NCBI GenBank assembly: GCA_017424235.1
Contig: JAFPAQ010000228.1
Location: 1 to 33,347, forward strand
From: Lachnospiraceae bacterium
GTDB taxonomy: Bacteria > Bacillota > Clostridia > Lachnospirales > Lachnospiraceae
DNA: 33,347 nucleotides
Direction: 5' to 3'
The stretch's first letter is position 1, and the number at the start of each line of letters is the position of its first letter. Below, piece after piece: positions 1 through 8,454 of this stretch. Under the pieces are notes generated by a model that worked only from the letters and a program-made list of their open reading frames with translations, was not told where the DNA came from and ran no database searches. Both the position numbers and the translations under genes were made by a program.

Positions 1-903
1 TCTTGTTCCATCCTCCTCTGTGTTGATAAACACATTGATTTCATGCCACTCGTATTCGGCATCTTCCGGATATAGGACCGGGTACTCAAGTGACCCTCTG
101 TATCCGTTTTCTGACGGATTGTTCCTTGCTGATTCAAAATCGGTAAGTTCATTAAAACGACTTAAATAAGCCGGATGAATAATACTGCCTTGAAATGCTC
201 TCAGCTTTCGATAATCGTTGTGTTTCTTATATTCATTAACAGTCCGCTCCATACCCGTTCCAGTAATCAGAGTATAGCTTTCAGTTTCCAAATCTACTGT
301 CAGATTATAGCTGTACATAATCTGAGTAATCTGAGAAAGAATTCTATCCTTTTTGGCGGGTACCTTTTTCAATTCGTTATTGGTCTTCCAGATCGAATAG
401 TTCTTATCAATAAAGAAATTGAGCATTTCTTTTAAAAGTTCATACGAACCCTTCATTTCACGCTCAGTCTTTTTGTTGACACGGGATAAAACATCCTTAA
501 CCGTCCCTTCATCTATTCCAAGCTTCATTGTACTTTTAAGGATATCCTCTTCGTTTTGCCTTACAGAAAGTGCCTGTCCTGCCAAAACCTTTCCCAGAAT
601 CTGACCATCAGGCAATACAATGGGTATTGAAAAATCGCAAAAACCAATCGGGCACACATAGATGCCCTCCTGATCCGATTTCCATGTTGACGCACAGTTT
701 GCCATACCCTTTTCATTGTCATGAACCATCTGGCAGAACTCCGTCATACCAAAAGAATCCGATATCCGATTGCCTTCCGTGTCAACGATCACGGCAGACA
801 TGCCACTGCTCTTTGACCAGTTATCGATTAGTCTGTATAATTGATCCATATCACAGAATTCCTGCAGACTCATGCTAGAATTGCTGCTTAGTTCATTTTC
901 CAT
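1..903 (-). CDS. PocR-domain sensory protein, 3' end outside the window
   Basis: The frame is open from ATG at 901-903 to the window edge (301 codons, no stop), so the C-terminus is missing. Residues about 10-165 resemble the PocR ligand-binding sensory domain: a Cys-containing core with VCPIGFCDFSIPIV and a following ILGKVLAGQA strand. Residues about 200-300 look like a PAS-like sensor with the pattern LTVDLETESYTLI and later IIHPAYLSRFNEL. In Clostridia this pairing usually precedes a GGDEF, histidine kinase or methyl-accepting output domain, which cannot be seen here. A very strong Shine-Dalgarno (GGAGGAGG, 911-918) fixes the start. It lies 148 bp downstream of aroQ and probably has its own promoter. 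The family call is good; the output domain is unknown. Confidence 0.7.
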   Translation of the reverse strand, partial: MENELSSNSSMSLQEFCDMDQLYRLIDNWSKSSGMSAVIVDTEGNRISDSFGMTEFCQMVHDNEKGMANCASTWKSDQEGIYVCPIGFCDFSIPIVLPDGQILGKVLAGQALSVRQNEEDILKSTMKLGIDEGTVKDVLSRVNKKTEREMKGSYELLKEMLNFFIDKNYSIWKTNNELKKVPAKKDRILSQITQIMYSYNLTVDLETESYTLITGTGMERTVNEYKKHNDYRKLRAFQGSIIHPAYLSRFNELTDFESARNNPSENGYRGSLEYPVLYPEDAEYEWHEINVFINTEEDGTR

Positions 904-1051
904 GCAAGTACCTCCTCCAACACATAAATAAGTTTCCTGATTTCTACCAGCTTTGACCGATGTCCGTTCATGCCGGCTTCGTCCGTTTTAAAAAGCTTTG
1001 GGCAGCATATTAGGAAATTACCATTCGGAATCAATGGCGGTTAGAGGAATG

Positions 1052-1501
1052 TTACTTATTACATTCATTTTTTAATTTATCCACAATAAAATCAATAGCC
1101 ATCAAATATCCATCAAGTCCTTTTCCATATATCTGATGATCACACACCTCTTTAGTTACTGACACCTGTCTAAATGATTCACGTTTAGTAATGTCAGAAA
1201 TATGTATTTCTACTTTTGGAACAACAATACTTGCCAAAGCGTCTCTTATTGCATAAGAGTAATGTGTATAAGCACCCGGATTAATCACAATTCCTTCAGT
1301 GCCATCAAAATACGATTCCTGAATTCTGTCGATTATCGCTCCCTCATGATTTGACTGAAAACATTCAATCTCAGCATCAATTTCCTTACCCTTATTTTTA
1401 ATCATCTCAACAAGGTAATTATAATCCTGTGTTCCATATATTCCTTTCTCTCTTATTCCAAGAAAATTCAAATTTGGTCCGTTGATAACTAAAATTTTCA
1501 T
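1052..1501 (-). CDS. aroQ: 3-dehydroquinate dehydratase, type II
   Basis: This enzyme converts 3-dehydroquinate to 3-dehydroshikimate in the cytoplasm, the third step of the shikimate pathway. The protein is about 149 aa, the usual length for type II. It shows the N-terminal INGPNLNFLGIRE loop, the NPGAYTHYSYAIRDAL substrate-binding segment and the VEIHISDITKRESFR segment. An upstream in-frame ATG exists at 1511-1513, but the sequence GGAG lies between it and the ATG at 1499-1501 with ideal spacing, so the downstream start is preferred. It is the last gene of the nrdR-yqeG-aroE-aroK-aroQ run, 137 bp after aroK, with three hairpins in the gap. Confidence in the function is very high. Confidence 0.95.
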   Translation of the reverse strand: MKILVINGPNLNFLGIREKGIYGTQDYNYLVEMIKNKGKEIDAEIECFQSNHEGAIIDRIQESYFDGTEGIVINPGAYTHYSYAIRDALASIVVPKVEIHISDITKRESFRQVSVTKEVCDHQIYGKGLDGYLMAIDFIVDKLKNECNK

Positions 1502-1539
1502 TTTTATCTCCATTTCTGAGCAATTTATTGCGAAGAGGC

Positions 1540-1639
1540 GACGAGAATATCAAATTCTCGTCTGCCATCATAGCTATTTGCTTTCTTTCAGAAACAAATA
1601 GCCGTATGTAAAATGAGCTATCGAGCTCATTTTACATAC
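1540..1639. repeat. Three consecutive hairpins between aroK and aroQ
   Basis: Three perfect inverted repeats lie in tandem: arms 1540-1548 and 1554-1562 (GACGAGAAT), arms 1573-1580 and 1595-1602 (GCTATTTG), and a 16-bp stem with arms 1604-1619 and 1624-1639 around a 4-nt loop. The last one overlaps the final base of the aroK stop codon. None is followed by a clear T-run on the minus strand. Transcript processing or mRNA stabilisation between aroK and aroQ is therefore as likely as termination. Confidence 0.7.
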
Positions 1640-2145
1640 TAATCTCTATTACATATTATCTCTGCTATTTCTGACTGTTTTAATTCATCAACACAAATAA
1701 TCTCATCTGCGGCACTCTCATATATACTCCCTCGTATCGCGATCATATCCTTTATTTTCTGTAAAGGATTGTCGCACTGTAACAAAGGTCTGGTAGTATC
1801 TGTCTTTAACCTGTCATAAACAACTTCCGGAGACACTTTTAAATATATAACTCTTCCAAGCTTTGCTAACAACTTTCTATTTTCTTCTCTTACTGCCATG
1901 CCTCCACCTGTTGATATAACAAGATTTTCCTGGTTACTACCTAAAAGCTGTTTAAGATACTCTGTTTCCATATCACGAAACGCAGCTTCACCATTTTTAT
2001 CAAAAATTTCACTAATTTTCTTTCCCTGCTGTTTTTCTATCATTTCATCAGTATCTATAAATGTAAATGATTTGTTTTTAGCAACATTTTTTCCTACTGT
2101 AGTCTTACCACAGCCCATGTATCCTACAAGAATAATATTGTTCAT
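1639..2145 (-). CDS. aroK: Shikimate kinase
   Basis: This enzyme phosphorylates shikimate at the 3-hydroxyl using ATP. The 168-aa product matches the small single-domain kinase family. Visible motifs are the N-terminal P-loop GYMGCGKTTVGK (about residues 8-19), the substrate-binding DTD of FIDTDEMIE (about 31-34), a substrate-binding region with AFRDMETEYL, the STGGG turn, and the lid TTRPLL. It lies 11 bp downstream of aroE and in the same direction, so it is co-transcribed. Nothing is missing or unusual in the protein. Confidence 0.95.
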   Translation of the reverse strand: MNNIILVGYMGCGKTTVGKNVAKNKSFTFIDTDEMIEKQQGKKISEIFDKNGEAAFRDMETEYLKQLLGSNQENLVISTGGGMAVREENRKLLAKLGRVIYLKVSPEVVYDRLKTDTTRPLLQCDNPLQKIKDMIAIRGSIYESAADEIICVDELKQSEIAEIICNRD

Positions 2146-2156
2146 ATATCTTTTTC

Positions 2157-3038
2157 CTATCTGCTTATTACTGCTTGTTTTAGTTTTTCGTATGTCTTAT
2201 TAGCAGTTTCATCATCTATCTTACAATTATTCCAAAGTTCAAATGCATCAATTGCCTGATACAGAAGCATCTTCAGTCCATTATAGGCTTCTGCCCCCTG
2301 CTCCTTGACCAGCTTCATAAATTTCGTTTCCCAAGGATTATATATAAGATCATATCCTGTCTTAACACATTTATAGAAATCTTTATTATCAATAAATGTT
2401 TCAGCATCATTTGGAGATAATCCAACACTTGTACACTGTATTACAAGATATTTTTTATCATTGCCCTCTGCAAGCTTCATATAATCATTTACAGAAAGTG
2501 TATCAACTATATCTGTATTAAGTGCCTTGTTTACTTCATCTGCCACTGCCTTTGCTTTTTCTTCACTTCGATTAATAATATGTACTTTGGCAGCATTATT
2601 TGACGCACACATAAATACTACAGCTCGTCCAACTCCGCCTGCACCTAAAATAATTACATCTTCACCTGCTATCTCTACTCCATCACTTCTCATAGCTCTT
2701 AGAAGACCGCTTACATCAGTATTATATCCCTTGAAACCATTGTCTGTTCTTACAAGAGTATTAACTGCTCCCATCTTTTGGGCAAGTGAGTCTATATCAC
2801 TAAGATGTTCTATTACATCGGTCTTATATGGTACTGTAACATTCACTCCTAAAATATTTAGTCCAAATGCTCCCTTAACAGCATCACCAATCTTGTCTTC
2901 CTTCACATGAAATGGCACATATGTCATATTTATATTATTAGTTTCAGCCAGATAATTGTGTATAAGTGGAGACATTGTATGCTCTACCGGATTTCCAATA
3001 AGTCCACAAGTTCTAGTCTTTCCATTAATCTCTATCAT
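2157..3038 (-). CDS. aroE: Shikimate dehydrogenase
   Basis: This enzyme reduces 3-dehydroshikimate to shikimate with NADPH. The 293-aa protein carries the shikimate-binding segment GNPVEHTMSPLIHN (about 16-29), the catalytic-lysine segment NVTVPYKTDV, GAVNTLV, the aspartate-bearing GYNTDVSGLL, and the nucleotide-binding turn GAGGVGRAV. The start codon is separated by one base from the stop of yqeG, indicating translational coupling. A yqeG-aroE neighbourhood is also known from Bacillus. The putative ribosome site is a modest GAAAGG. Confidence 0.95.
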   Translation of the reverse strand: MIEINGKTRTCGLIGNPVEHTMSPLIHNYLAETNNINMTYVPFHVKEDKIGDAVKGAFGLNILGVNVTVPYKTDVIEHLSDIDSLAQKMGAVNTLVRTDNGFKGYNTDVSGLLRAMRSDGVEIAGEDVIILGAGGVGRAVVFMCASNNAAKVHIINRSEEKAKAVADEVNKALNTDIVDTLSVNDYMKLAEGNDKKYLVIQCTSVGLSPNDAETFIDNKDFYKCVKTGYDLIYNPWETKFMKLVKEQGAEAYNGLKMLLYQAIDAFELWNNCKIDDETANKTYEKLKQAVISR

Positions 3039-3039
3039 A

Positions 3040-3552
3040 TTAATTTTTACCTTTCTTATTGATATGCGTCTTATAAGAATGAAGTACTACTTTCTCAAGA
3101 TAACGTTTCAATACAATCTGTATTTCTTCTTTTGGATGTATAGGTTTAACCAATATTGAATAAATTTCTGCTTTATTGGCCCCCCAGACATCTGTAAAAA
3201 TCTGATCACCAACAAAAAGTGTATTACTCTTATCTGTTCCTAATATTGACATTGCCTGTTTGTAATTTACCGGATTAGGTTTATCTGCTTTATAAATATA
3301 TGGTGCATTAACTGCATCGCAAAACATCTTAACTCTTGGTTCTTTATTATTTGAAAGCATTATTACCTTAAACCCTATATCATTTAATCTGGTAAAAAAC
3401 TTTTTGGCTCTTTCATCCGCCGGTGCTCCATGAGGAACCAATGTATTGTCAATGTCAAATATAACCCCTCTATAACCTTTTTTGTACATTCCTTCAAAAT
3501 CAATCTCAAAAGTAGAATCAACATATTCATCCGGATAAAAACATTCTAACAT
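3040..3552 (-). CDS. yqeG: YqeG-type HAD phosphatase
   Basis: This is a small (170 aa) HAD-superfamily hydrolase of the YqeG (IIIA) type. The nucleophile motif FDIDNTLV is at about residues 31-38, motif II is MLSNN, the lysine motif is KADKPNP, and the acidic motif is FVGDQIFTDVWGAN. There is no large cap domain, as expected for this family. The substrate is not established with certainty for the family. It sits between nrdR (37 bp upstream) and aroE (1 bp downstream), so it belongs to the same transcript. The C-terminus is lysine-rich. Confidence 0.88.
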   Translation of the reverse strand: MLECFYPDEYVDSTFEIDFEGMYKKGYRGVIFDIDNTLVPHGAPADERAKKFFTRLNDIGFKVIMLSNNKEPRVKMFCDAVNAPYIYKADKPNPVNYKQAMSILGTDKSNTLFVGDQIFTDVWGANKAEIYSILVKPIHPKEEIQIVLKRYLEKVVLHSYKTHINKKGKN

Positions 3553-3589
3553 CTAATCGTATCCTTTTCTTATTGTCTATTAAACGTAA

Positions 3590-4042
3590 CTATCTATTTA
3601 AAACCTTTGCCAGCTCATCCATAAAGGTATTGATATCTTTAAATTCTCTATATACCGATGCAAATCTGACATAAGCTACTGCATCAAGCTCCTTTAGATA
3701 ATCCATTACCATTTCACCAATTACCCTGCTTTGGATTTCTTTTAATTCTGTATTAAAAATCTCTGTCTCAACTCTATCAACCAAAGCATTTATCTGATCG
3801 ACACTAACAGGTCTCTTATGACATGCCCGTAATACTCCCGCCTCTATTTTGGAACGGTCAAAAGTCTCCCGGTTATTATCCTTCTTTATAACAATAAGAG
3901 GTATCGTATCTACCTTTTCATATGTAGTAAATCTATTGTCACATTTATCACATACACGACGTCTTCTAATGGAATTATTATCTTCAACAGGTCGTGAATC
4001 AATAACTCTTGTATTGTCACAATTGCAAAACGGACATCTCAT
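3590..4042 (-). CDS. nrdR: Transcriptional repressor NrdR
   Basis: NrdR represses ribonucleotide reductase genes in response to ATP/dATP. The 150-aa protein starts with a zinc ribbon (C3, C6, C31 and C34 in RCPFCNC and VCDKC), followed by an arginine-rich stretch and an ATP-cone domain (about residues 47-137). A strong AGGGT/GGAGG ribosome site lies just upstream at 4048-4054. It is the first gene after a consensus promoter and leads the run into yqeG and the aro genes. I did not find an obvious pair of NrdR boxes near its own promoter. Confidence 0.96.
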   Translation of the reverse strand: MRCPFCNCDNTRVIDSRPVEDNNSIRRRRVCDKCDNRFTTYEKVDTIPLIVIKKDNNRETFDRSKIEAGVLRACHKRPVSVDQINALVDRVETEIFNTELKEIQSRVIGEMVMDYLKELDAVAYVRFASVYREFKDINTFMDELAKVLNR

Positions 4043-4099
4043 ACTTTACCCTCCATAAACTGTCGAATAACAAAAAAACAATTAATTATCTTACTATTT

Positions 4100-4128
4100 A
4101 GTATAATTCATAGGTCTGTTTATGTCAA
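4100..4128 (-). promoter_or_regulatory. Sigma-A-type promoter of the nrdR-aro operon
   Basis: On the minus strand a perfect -35 TTGACA (4123-4128) and a -10 TATACT (4100-4105) are separated by exactly 17 bp. They lie about 57 bp before the nrdR start codon. This is the only strong promoter seen ahead of nrdR-yqeG-aroE-aroK-aroQ. Confidence 0.85.
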
Positions 4129-4175
4129 CTTTTTGGTATAATCTTAACATTAATGCCTGTTCATTTTGACCATTT

Positions 4176-4403
4176 TTAAATATCTACAAGTATGATATCC
4201 GGTCCTATCTGCTTTATACAACTGTATGGAATTGCAATAACTGTATCATCTGTAAAAAAAGACCAGAATCCTTTACAGCCAGGCACCATTATTTTGCATA
4301 CACAGCCCTTACATTCATCTATTTCAAGATCACACACATGCCCTAATCTTTTGCAGTCTCTTATACTTATTACTTCTTTTTTTCTAAATTCACTATATTT
4401 CAT
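4176..4403 (-). CDS. YlmC/YmxH-family PRC-barrel sporulation protein
   Basis: This is a 75-aa protein of the YlmC/YmxH group, a small PRC-barrel family confined to endospore-forming Firmicutes; its molecular role is not settled. The pattern matches: an N-terminal FRKKEVISI strand, GHVCDLEIDECKG, GCKGFWSFF and IPYSCIKQIGPDIILV. Two cysteines in GCVCK and one in PGCKG are visible. The ribosome site is AGGAAG. It stands alone between the lgt terminator-like hairpin and the nrdR promoter. It is one of the signs that the host forms spores. Confidence 0.85.
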   Translation of the reverse strand: MKYSEFRKKEVISIRDCKRLGHVCDLEIDECKGCVCKIMVPGCKGFWSFFTDDTVIAIPYSCIKQIGPDIILVDI

Positions 4404-4442
4404 ATAAACTTCCTAAAAGCTTTTATAATAGTATATGATATA

Positions 4443-4485
4443 AATAGAACAAAGGATATCGCTACGCGATATCCTTTGTTCTATT
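4443..4485. terminator. 20-bp perfect hairpin downstream of lgt
   Basis: Arms 4443-4462 and 4466-4485 are perfectly complementary over 20 bp with a 3-nt loop. T-rich sequence follows on the plus strand (4485-4504) and AT-rich sequence on the minus strand. It lies between the lgt stop and ylmC. A transcription terminator for lgt is likely, although the T-run on the lgt side is weak. Confidence 0.65.
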
Positions 4486-4508
4486 ATTTTTATATTAATT
4501 TTCTTGTT

Positions 4509-5393
4509 CTATTCTTTTTTCTCATGCCTTGAAATAATGATTCTTACCACCAAATTCAAAACTATAGAAAAAATGAACATCAACATTCCCAACAATTGGG
4601 AAACTGCAATATTAGTTCCTGGAATCAACAACCTGTCAGTACGAATACCTTCAATAATAAATCTGCCTATTCCATATCCGCCAAGATAAATAAGACACAT
4701 CTGTCCATCATATTTCTTTCTTTTTCTATACCAAAGCATAAAAATTAAAAGTGCCAGATTCCACAATCCTTCATAAAGAAACGTTGGATGAACCTGAATA
4801 AAATTGACATCTCCCATCTTAACCATTCCATCAATATGAGCCAGAGAAATATCCTGAGTTCTTACTGCCTCAACCGGAAGTCTCATTGCAAATATACAAT
4901 CGGTATATCCACCAAAAACTTCTCTGTTAAAGAAATTTCCCCAACGCCCTATTATCTGTCCCAGGACAAGTCCATGAACTCCGCAGTCACCAATTTTATA
5001 GGGTGAAATCTTTTTAATATGACAATACACAAATAATGTAATAAATGCACCTATGACTCCACCATATATAGCAAGACCACCTTGTCTTGTATTAAAAATA
5101 CTTAGAAGATCATTCTTGTAAATATCCCATGAAAATATAACATAGTATATTCTCGCACCTATCACAGAAAAAATTACTGCATAAATAGCAAAATCCCATA
5201 TTATATCCGGATCAAGCTTTTCCTTTCCGGCAACATATACAGCCATCAATACTCCAAGGACAACACCTATACCAATGATAAGTCCATAATATGCAATCGG
5301 AAAACCAAATATCGAAAAACTCTTTGGTAAATCTTTTAAATATATTCCCAAATACGGAAAAGCTATATCATTTGCTCCCATCAGCTCTGGCAT
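4509..5393 (-). CDS. lgt: Prolipoprotein diacylglyceryl transferase
   Basis: Lgt moves a diacylglyceryl group from phosphatidylglycerol to the lipobox cysteine of prolipoproteins in the cytoplasmic membrane. The 294-aa protein has about seven hydrophobic segments. It shows the family landmarks GARIYYVIF, RQGGLAIYGGVIG, the signature GQIIGRWGNFFNREVFGG, HPTFLYEGLWN and GIGRFIIEGIRTDRL. A TGAGGT ribosome site supports the first ATG (5391-5393). It is 67 bp downstream of ychF in the same direction. Confidence 0.95.
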   Translation of the reverse strand: MPELMGANDIAFPYLGIYLKDLPKSFSIFGFPIAYYGLIIGIGVVLGVLMAVYVAGKEKLDPDIIWDFAIYAVIFSVIGARIYYVIFSWDIYKNDLLSIFNTRQGGLAIYGGVIGAFITLFVYCHIKKISPYKIGDCGVHGLVLGQIIGRWGNFFNREVFGGYTDCIFAMRLPVEAVRTQDISLAHIDGMVKMGDVNFIQVHPTFLYEGLWNLALLIFMLWYRKRKKYDGQMCLIYLGGYGIGRFIIEGIRTDRLLIPGTNIAVSQLLGMLMFIFSIVLNLVVRIIISRHEKKE

Positions 5394-5460
5394 AATCTAC
5401 CTCATTCTGCTGCCTAACCGGCAAACTTTCTAAAACACTTTATATTTCTATACACAACTT

Positions 5461-6561
5461 TTATACGTTAAATCTGAAAAGAATGACATCTCCATCTTTA
5501 ACAACATACTCTTTACCTTCCATTCCCACAAGACCTTTTTCTCTTGCTGCCGAAAGACTTCCAAGTTCAAGAAGATCCTTATAGTTTACTACCTCTGCTT
5601 TGATAAATCCTCTTTCAAAATCGGTGTGTATTTTTCCAGCTGCCTGTGGTGCCTTGGTTCCTTTTGTAATAGTCCATGCACGGCACTCATCTTCTCCTGC
5701 TGTAAGATAGCTGATAAGACCAAGTAAGCTATAACTTGCTGAAACAAGCTTATCAAGGCCTGATGATTCTACTCCTAAATCAGCTAAGAATTCCTTCTTC
5801 TCTTCGTCATCTAATTCTGCAAGCTCCTGCTCAATCTGAGCACAAATCACAAATGCTTCTGAACCTTCTGCTTTTGCCATATCCCGTACCTTTGCAACAT
5901 TTGGATTTGATGCTCCATCATCTGCAAGGTCATCTTCTTTTACATTTGCTGCATAGATAGTTGGCTTTGCTGTAAGAAGATTATATCCTTTAAACCATAT
6001 AACTGCATCATCATCATCAGGAACTTCAAATGTCCTTGCCATCTTACCATCTTCAAGATGAGCCTTGATTGCCTCTACAAGTTCAAGCTCCTTCGCAAGG
6101 GTCTTGTCCATTCTTGCCTGCTTTGAGATTTTGGCAATTCTTCTGTCAAGAATCTCAATGTCTGAGAAGATAAGTTCAAGATTGATTGTTTCAATATCAC
6201 GAGCCGGATCAACTGAGCCATCTACATGAATTATGTTTGTATCTTCAAAACATCTTACTACATGAACAATCGCATCTACCTCACGAATATTTGCAAGGAA
6301 CTGGTTGCCAAGTCCTTCTCCTTTTGATGCTCCCTTTACAAGTCCTGCAATATCAACGAACTCAATAACTGCAGGTGTTACTTTCTTTGTATTATATAAT
6401 TCTCCCAGCTTTACTATTCTCTCATCCGGAACAGAAACAATTCCAACATTTGGGTCAATTGTAGCAAATGGATAGTTTGCTGATAATGCACCTGCCTTTG
6501 TAAGTGAATTAAAAAGTGTACTCTTTCCTACATTTGGAAGTCCAACGATTCCTAGTTTCAT
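5461..6561 (-). CDS. ychF: YchF/OLA1-type ribosome-associated ATPase
   Basis: YchF is a conserved Obg-related P-loop NTPase that binds ribosomes and prefers ATP over GTP. The 366-aa product starts MKLGIVGLPNVGKSTLFN (G1 loop), has the DIAGLVKGASKGEGLGNQFL switch region, the altered G4 AANVKE expected for YchF, and a C-terminal TGS domain (about 280-364, with HTDFERGFIKAEV). The first six codons coincide with the 17-bp core of an integrated element, so the upstream DNA now belongs to that element. The present leader (6562-6600) has only a weak ribosome site, whereas the displaced native leader carries AAGGAG. Confidence 0.96.
   Translation of the reverse strand: MKLGIVGLPNVGKSTLFNSLTKAGALSANYPFATIDPNVGIVSVPDERIVKLGELYNTKKVTPAVIEFVDIAGLVKGASKGEGLGNQFLANIREVDAIVHVVRCFEDTNIIHVDGSVDPARDIETINLELIFSDIEILDRRIAKISKQARMDKTLAKELELVEAIKAHLEDGKMARTFEVPDDDDAVIWFKGYNLLTAKPTIYAANVKEDDLADDGASNPNVAKVRDMAKAEGSEAFVICAQIEQELAELDDEEKKEFLADLGVESSGLDKLVSASYSLLGLISYLTAGEDECRAWTITKGTKAPQAAGKIHTDFERGFIKAEVVNYKDLLELGSLSAAREKGLVGMEGKEYVVKDGDVILFRFNV
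6545..6561. other. attL core (17 bp) at the ychF start
   Basis: This is the left copy of the 17-bp direct repeat. On the minus strand it covers the ATG and the next codons of ychF, so the element rebuilds the gene start on insertion and leaves the coding sequence intact. Confidence 0.85.
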
Positions 6562-6624
6562 AATTACATATACCTATCCGAAAATGCCCTATTTTCAAGC
6601 ACTTTCACCTTTCTCATATATTTT

Positions 6625-6645
6625 ACTACACAAATTACTACACAA
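6625..6645 (+). repeat. Paired ACTACACAA sites, left end
   Basis: ACTACACAA occurs at 6625-6633 and 6637-6645 (12-bp phase). The same 9-mer occurs as a pair near the right end, in the same orientation. Such repeats inside both ends of a tyrosine-recombinase element are typical of arm-type integrase binding sites. Confidence 0.6.
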
Positions 6646-7771
6646 CGATTAAGGCATTTTCTATCTTTTCAACCTCTTTATATTTCTCTTCTTCGGTCAC
6701 ATGAACATATAAATTCATTGTAATTCCCACATTTGAATGACCAAGAATTACTTGCAAGGTTTTAGGACGCATACCACCTTCTATACAGCGTGTAGCCATT
6801 GTGTGTCTTAGCACATGCATTGAAAATCTATCAATGCCAGCTTTATCACATAATTTAAACAAAGTAGAATCATAAGCAGAGTTTTTTGTTGGTTCGCCTT
6901 TTCTACACAAAAAAACAAATTCTTTGAACTCCATATTGATTACCTTAATAGTCTTTAGTTTTTCTTTTTGATTCTTCAATATTCTAATTGCTTCTTCCGT
7001 TAAAGGCACATCTCGATAACCTGATTTACTTTTTGGCTCTCCAATTCTCCACTCGCCTACGGAGTGTCTATACTCCATACTTCTTTGAATATGTATTACT
7101 TTTTTCTTAAAATCAATGTCAGACCATTTCAAACCAATCATTTCTCCTGTACGCAATCCAGTTTGTAATAGAAAAGCGTATTGATTGTAGTTGCTACTGT
7201 TTTTTGCAACTTCAAGGAACTTTTTCTGTTCCTCAATAGTCAATGCTCTAACTTTCTTAGGCTCTTTACCAATATTATATTTTACAGATTTTGTTACTGG
7301 ATTCTTTAAGATAACGTCATTCTCCACAGCATCAGCAAACATACAATACATAGCAATTCTTGTTTGATATATTGTTGAAGTTTTATAATCGTCCTTCATC
7401 TGATTTAAAACGTTCTGACAATGCATAGGCTTTACATCAAATAACAACATACTTCCTATACAGTCTTTGATGTTGTGTTCAAATCTCTCTTTGTAATTTC
7501 TTATAGTATTCGATCTGATACTATCACCTTTTATATTTTCTATCCAATATGTAAACCATGCTGTTACAGTCATACTCCCAGAAACGTTAATACTTCCGTG
7601 AACATCATCAAATGTAGCATCAGCATACCACTTTCTGCAATCTTGTAACTTTGTAAAATATTTTTGGACGGACTTACCTGTTCGCTTACTTGTGAATCGA
7701 CCAGTATATAAACCGTCTTTTCTCTGGCAAATGCCAATACCTAACTCCTTTCCTTTTAGGTCTTTACCCAT
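6638..7771 (-). CDS. int: Tyrosine recombinase/integrase (Tn916-Int-like)
   Basis: This integrase (377 aa) should catalyse insertion and excision at the 17-bp core. Residues 1-60 look like an AP2-type arm-binding domain (GIGICQRKDGLYTGRFT). Residues about 66-160 are the SAM-like core-binding domain, and 175-370 the catalytic domain. The catalytic set is complete: R207 in TGLRTGEMIGLKW, H319-x-x-R322 in MHVLRHTMA, H345 in LGHSNVG and Tyr355 in MNLYVHV. It lies 76 bp from the left core, as expected for an element integrase. A GGAAAGGAG ribosome site precedes the ATG. Confidence 0.93.
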   Translation of the reverse strand: MGKDLKGKELGIGICQRKDGLYTGRFTSKRTGKSVQKYFTKLQDCRKWYADATFDDVHGSINVSGSMTVTAWFTYWIENIKGDSIRSNTIRNYKERFEHNIKDCIGSMLLFDVKPMHCQNVLNQMKDDYKTSTIYQTRIAMYCMFADAVENDVILKNPVTKSVKYNIGKEPKKVRALTIEEQKKFLEVAKNSSNYNQYAFLLQTGLRTGEMIGLKWSDIDFKKKVIHIQRSMEYRHSVGEWRIGEPKSKSGYRDVPLTEEAIRILKNQKEKLKTIKVINMEFKEFVFLCRKGEPTKNSAYDSTLFKLCDKAGIDRFSMHVLRHTMATRCIEGGMRPKTLQVILGHSNVGITMNLYVHVTEEEKYKEVEKIENALIVV

Positions 7772-7876
7772 TATGAATCAACTCCTTTCCGCTAATAAGC
7801 AATAAAAAGAGTTTGATACAGCATAGTATTGTACCACTTTCCTTGCAATTTGAAAACAATTTATTCTAATTTTTTT

Positions 7877-8101
7877 CTAAATTTCAAGACTTTTGGCAAT
7901 ATACTGTTCAAACTCTTTTCTCTTAACCAATTTTTTATTTCCTACATATAAAACAAACGGGCATTTTGGATTCTTTAACATTTCATCAATTCTGTTAATA
8001 CCAATATTTGAATAAACAGCCGCTTCTTGTTTTGTCAAATTCAATTTCAACCAAAATGGCATTTCTAATCTTTCTATTGCTGTATTTTCTATATTAATCA
8101 T
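7877..8101 (-). CDS. Xis-like excisionase/small DNA-binding protein
   Basis: The protein ends with a Tn916-Xis-like winged-helix pattern: LTKQEAAVYSNIGINRIDEML, then CPFVLYVGNKKLVKRKEFEQYI. Excisionases of this type bend DNA at the ends and direct the integrase to excise. A longer frame runs back to 8236, but that extension overlaps a clear minus-strand terminator (8175-8216), so it is not coding. The start is uncertain: the ATG at 8099-8101 has GGAGG directly against it, which is tight, and another codon a few bases downstream may be used. It lies just upstream of int in the same direction. Confidence 0.75.
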   Translation of the reverse strand: MINIENTAIERLEMPFWLKLNLTKQEAAVYSNIGINRIDEMLKNPKCPFVLYVGNKKLVKRKEFEQYIAKSLEI

Positions 8102-8174
8102 CCTCCAATTCACAAAAATTTTTTCTAAAATAATAAAAGCACTACTCTCTAAGGCAGTGCTGTATTCCCACACA

Positions 8175-8216
8175 CCAAAAAAGGAACACGCCCAAGCCAC
8201 CTCAAGCATGTTCCTT
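8175..8216 (-). terminator. Intrinsic terminator upstream of xis
   Basis: On the minus strand AAGGAACATGC (8206-8216) pairs with GCGTGTTCCTT (8181-8191), followed by a run of T. It insulates xis-int from the resolvase side. Confidence 0.75.
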
Positions 8217-8291
8217 ATCAAAATAATCAAAATCACTCATATTCAATTTTCAATAATACAGGCAATAACGCCATGACACGCCATCACCCAC

Positions 8292-8321
8292 ACAAAAAGA
8301 GCAGGTTAATTTTCCTGCTCT
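8292..8321 (-). terminator. Intrinsic terminator after the resolvase fragment
   Basis: The 9-bp stem AAGAGCAGG (8296-8304 with 8313-8321) is followed by TTTTTG on the minus strand. It is positioned to end transcription of the resolvase fragment and its trailing frame. Confidence 0.75.
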
Positions 8322-8454
8322 TCACTTAATATATTATATTTATAATAATCATTAAATTTATCTATGATTTCTGCATTCATTTTGTTATTTTTTATTATGT
8401 ACTCATATTCTTGCAACAGACTAGAAGTATCAATTTCATGATTATGTTTACAAA

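Larger units (their letters stand above)
8102..8454. other. Non-coding stretch with two terminators and a small frame
   Basis: The stretch holds two minus-strand terminators and, at about 8309-8460, a second open frame of about 50 codons. The latter follows the resolvase fragment in another phase and ends SEEQEN. I do not recognise that frame; it may be the remnant of what followed the resolvase domain. No other gene is supported. Confidence 0.4.

Noticed and set aside
904-1051. Cyclic-di-GMP riboswitch before the PocR-domain gene
   Set aside because: A CAAAGC segment is present, but the conserved GEMM core and stems could not be assembled.
8102-8236. N-terminal extension of the Xis-like gene
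   Set aside because: It overlaps a clear intrinsic terminator and lacks a ribosome site.
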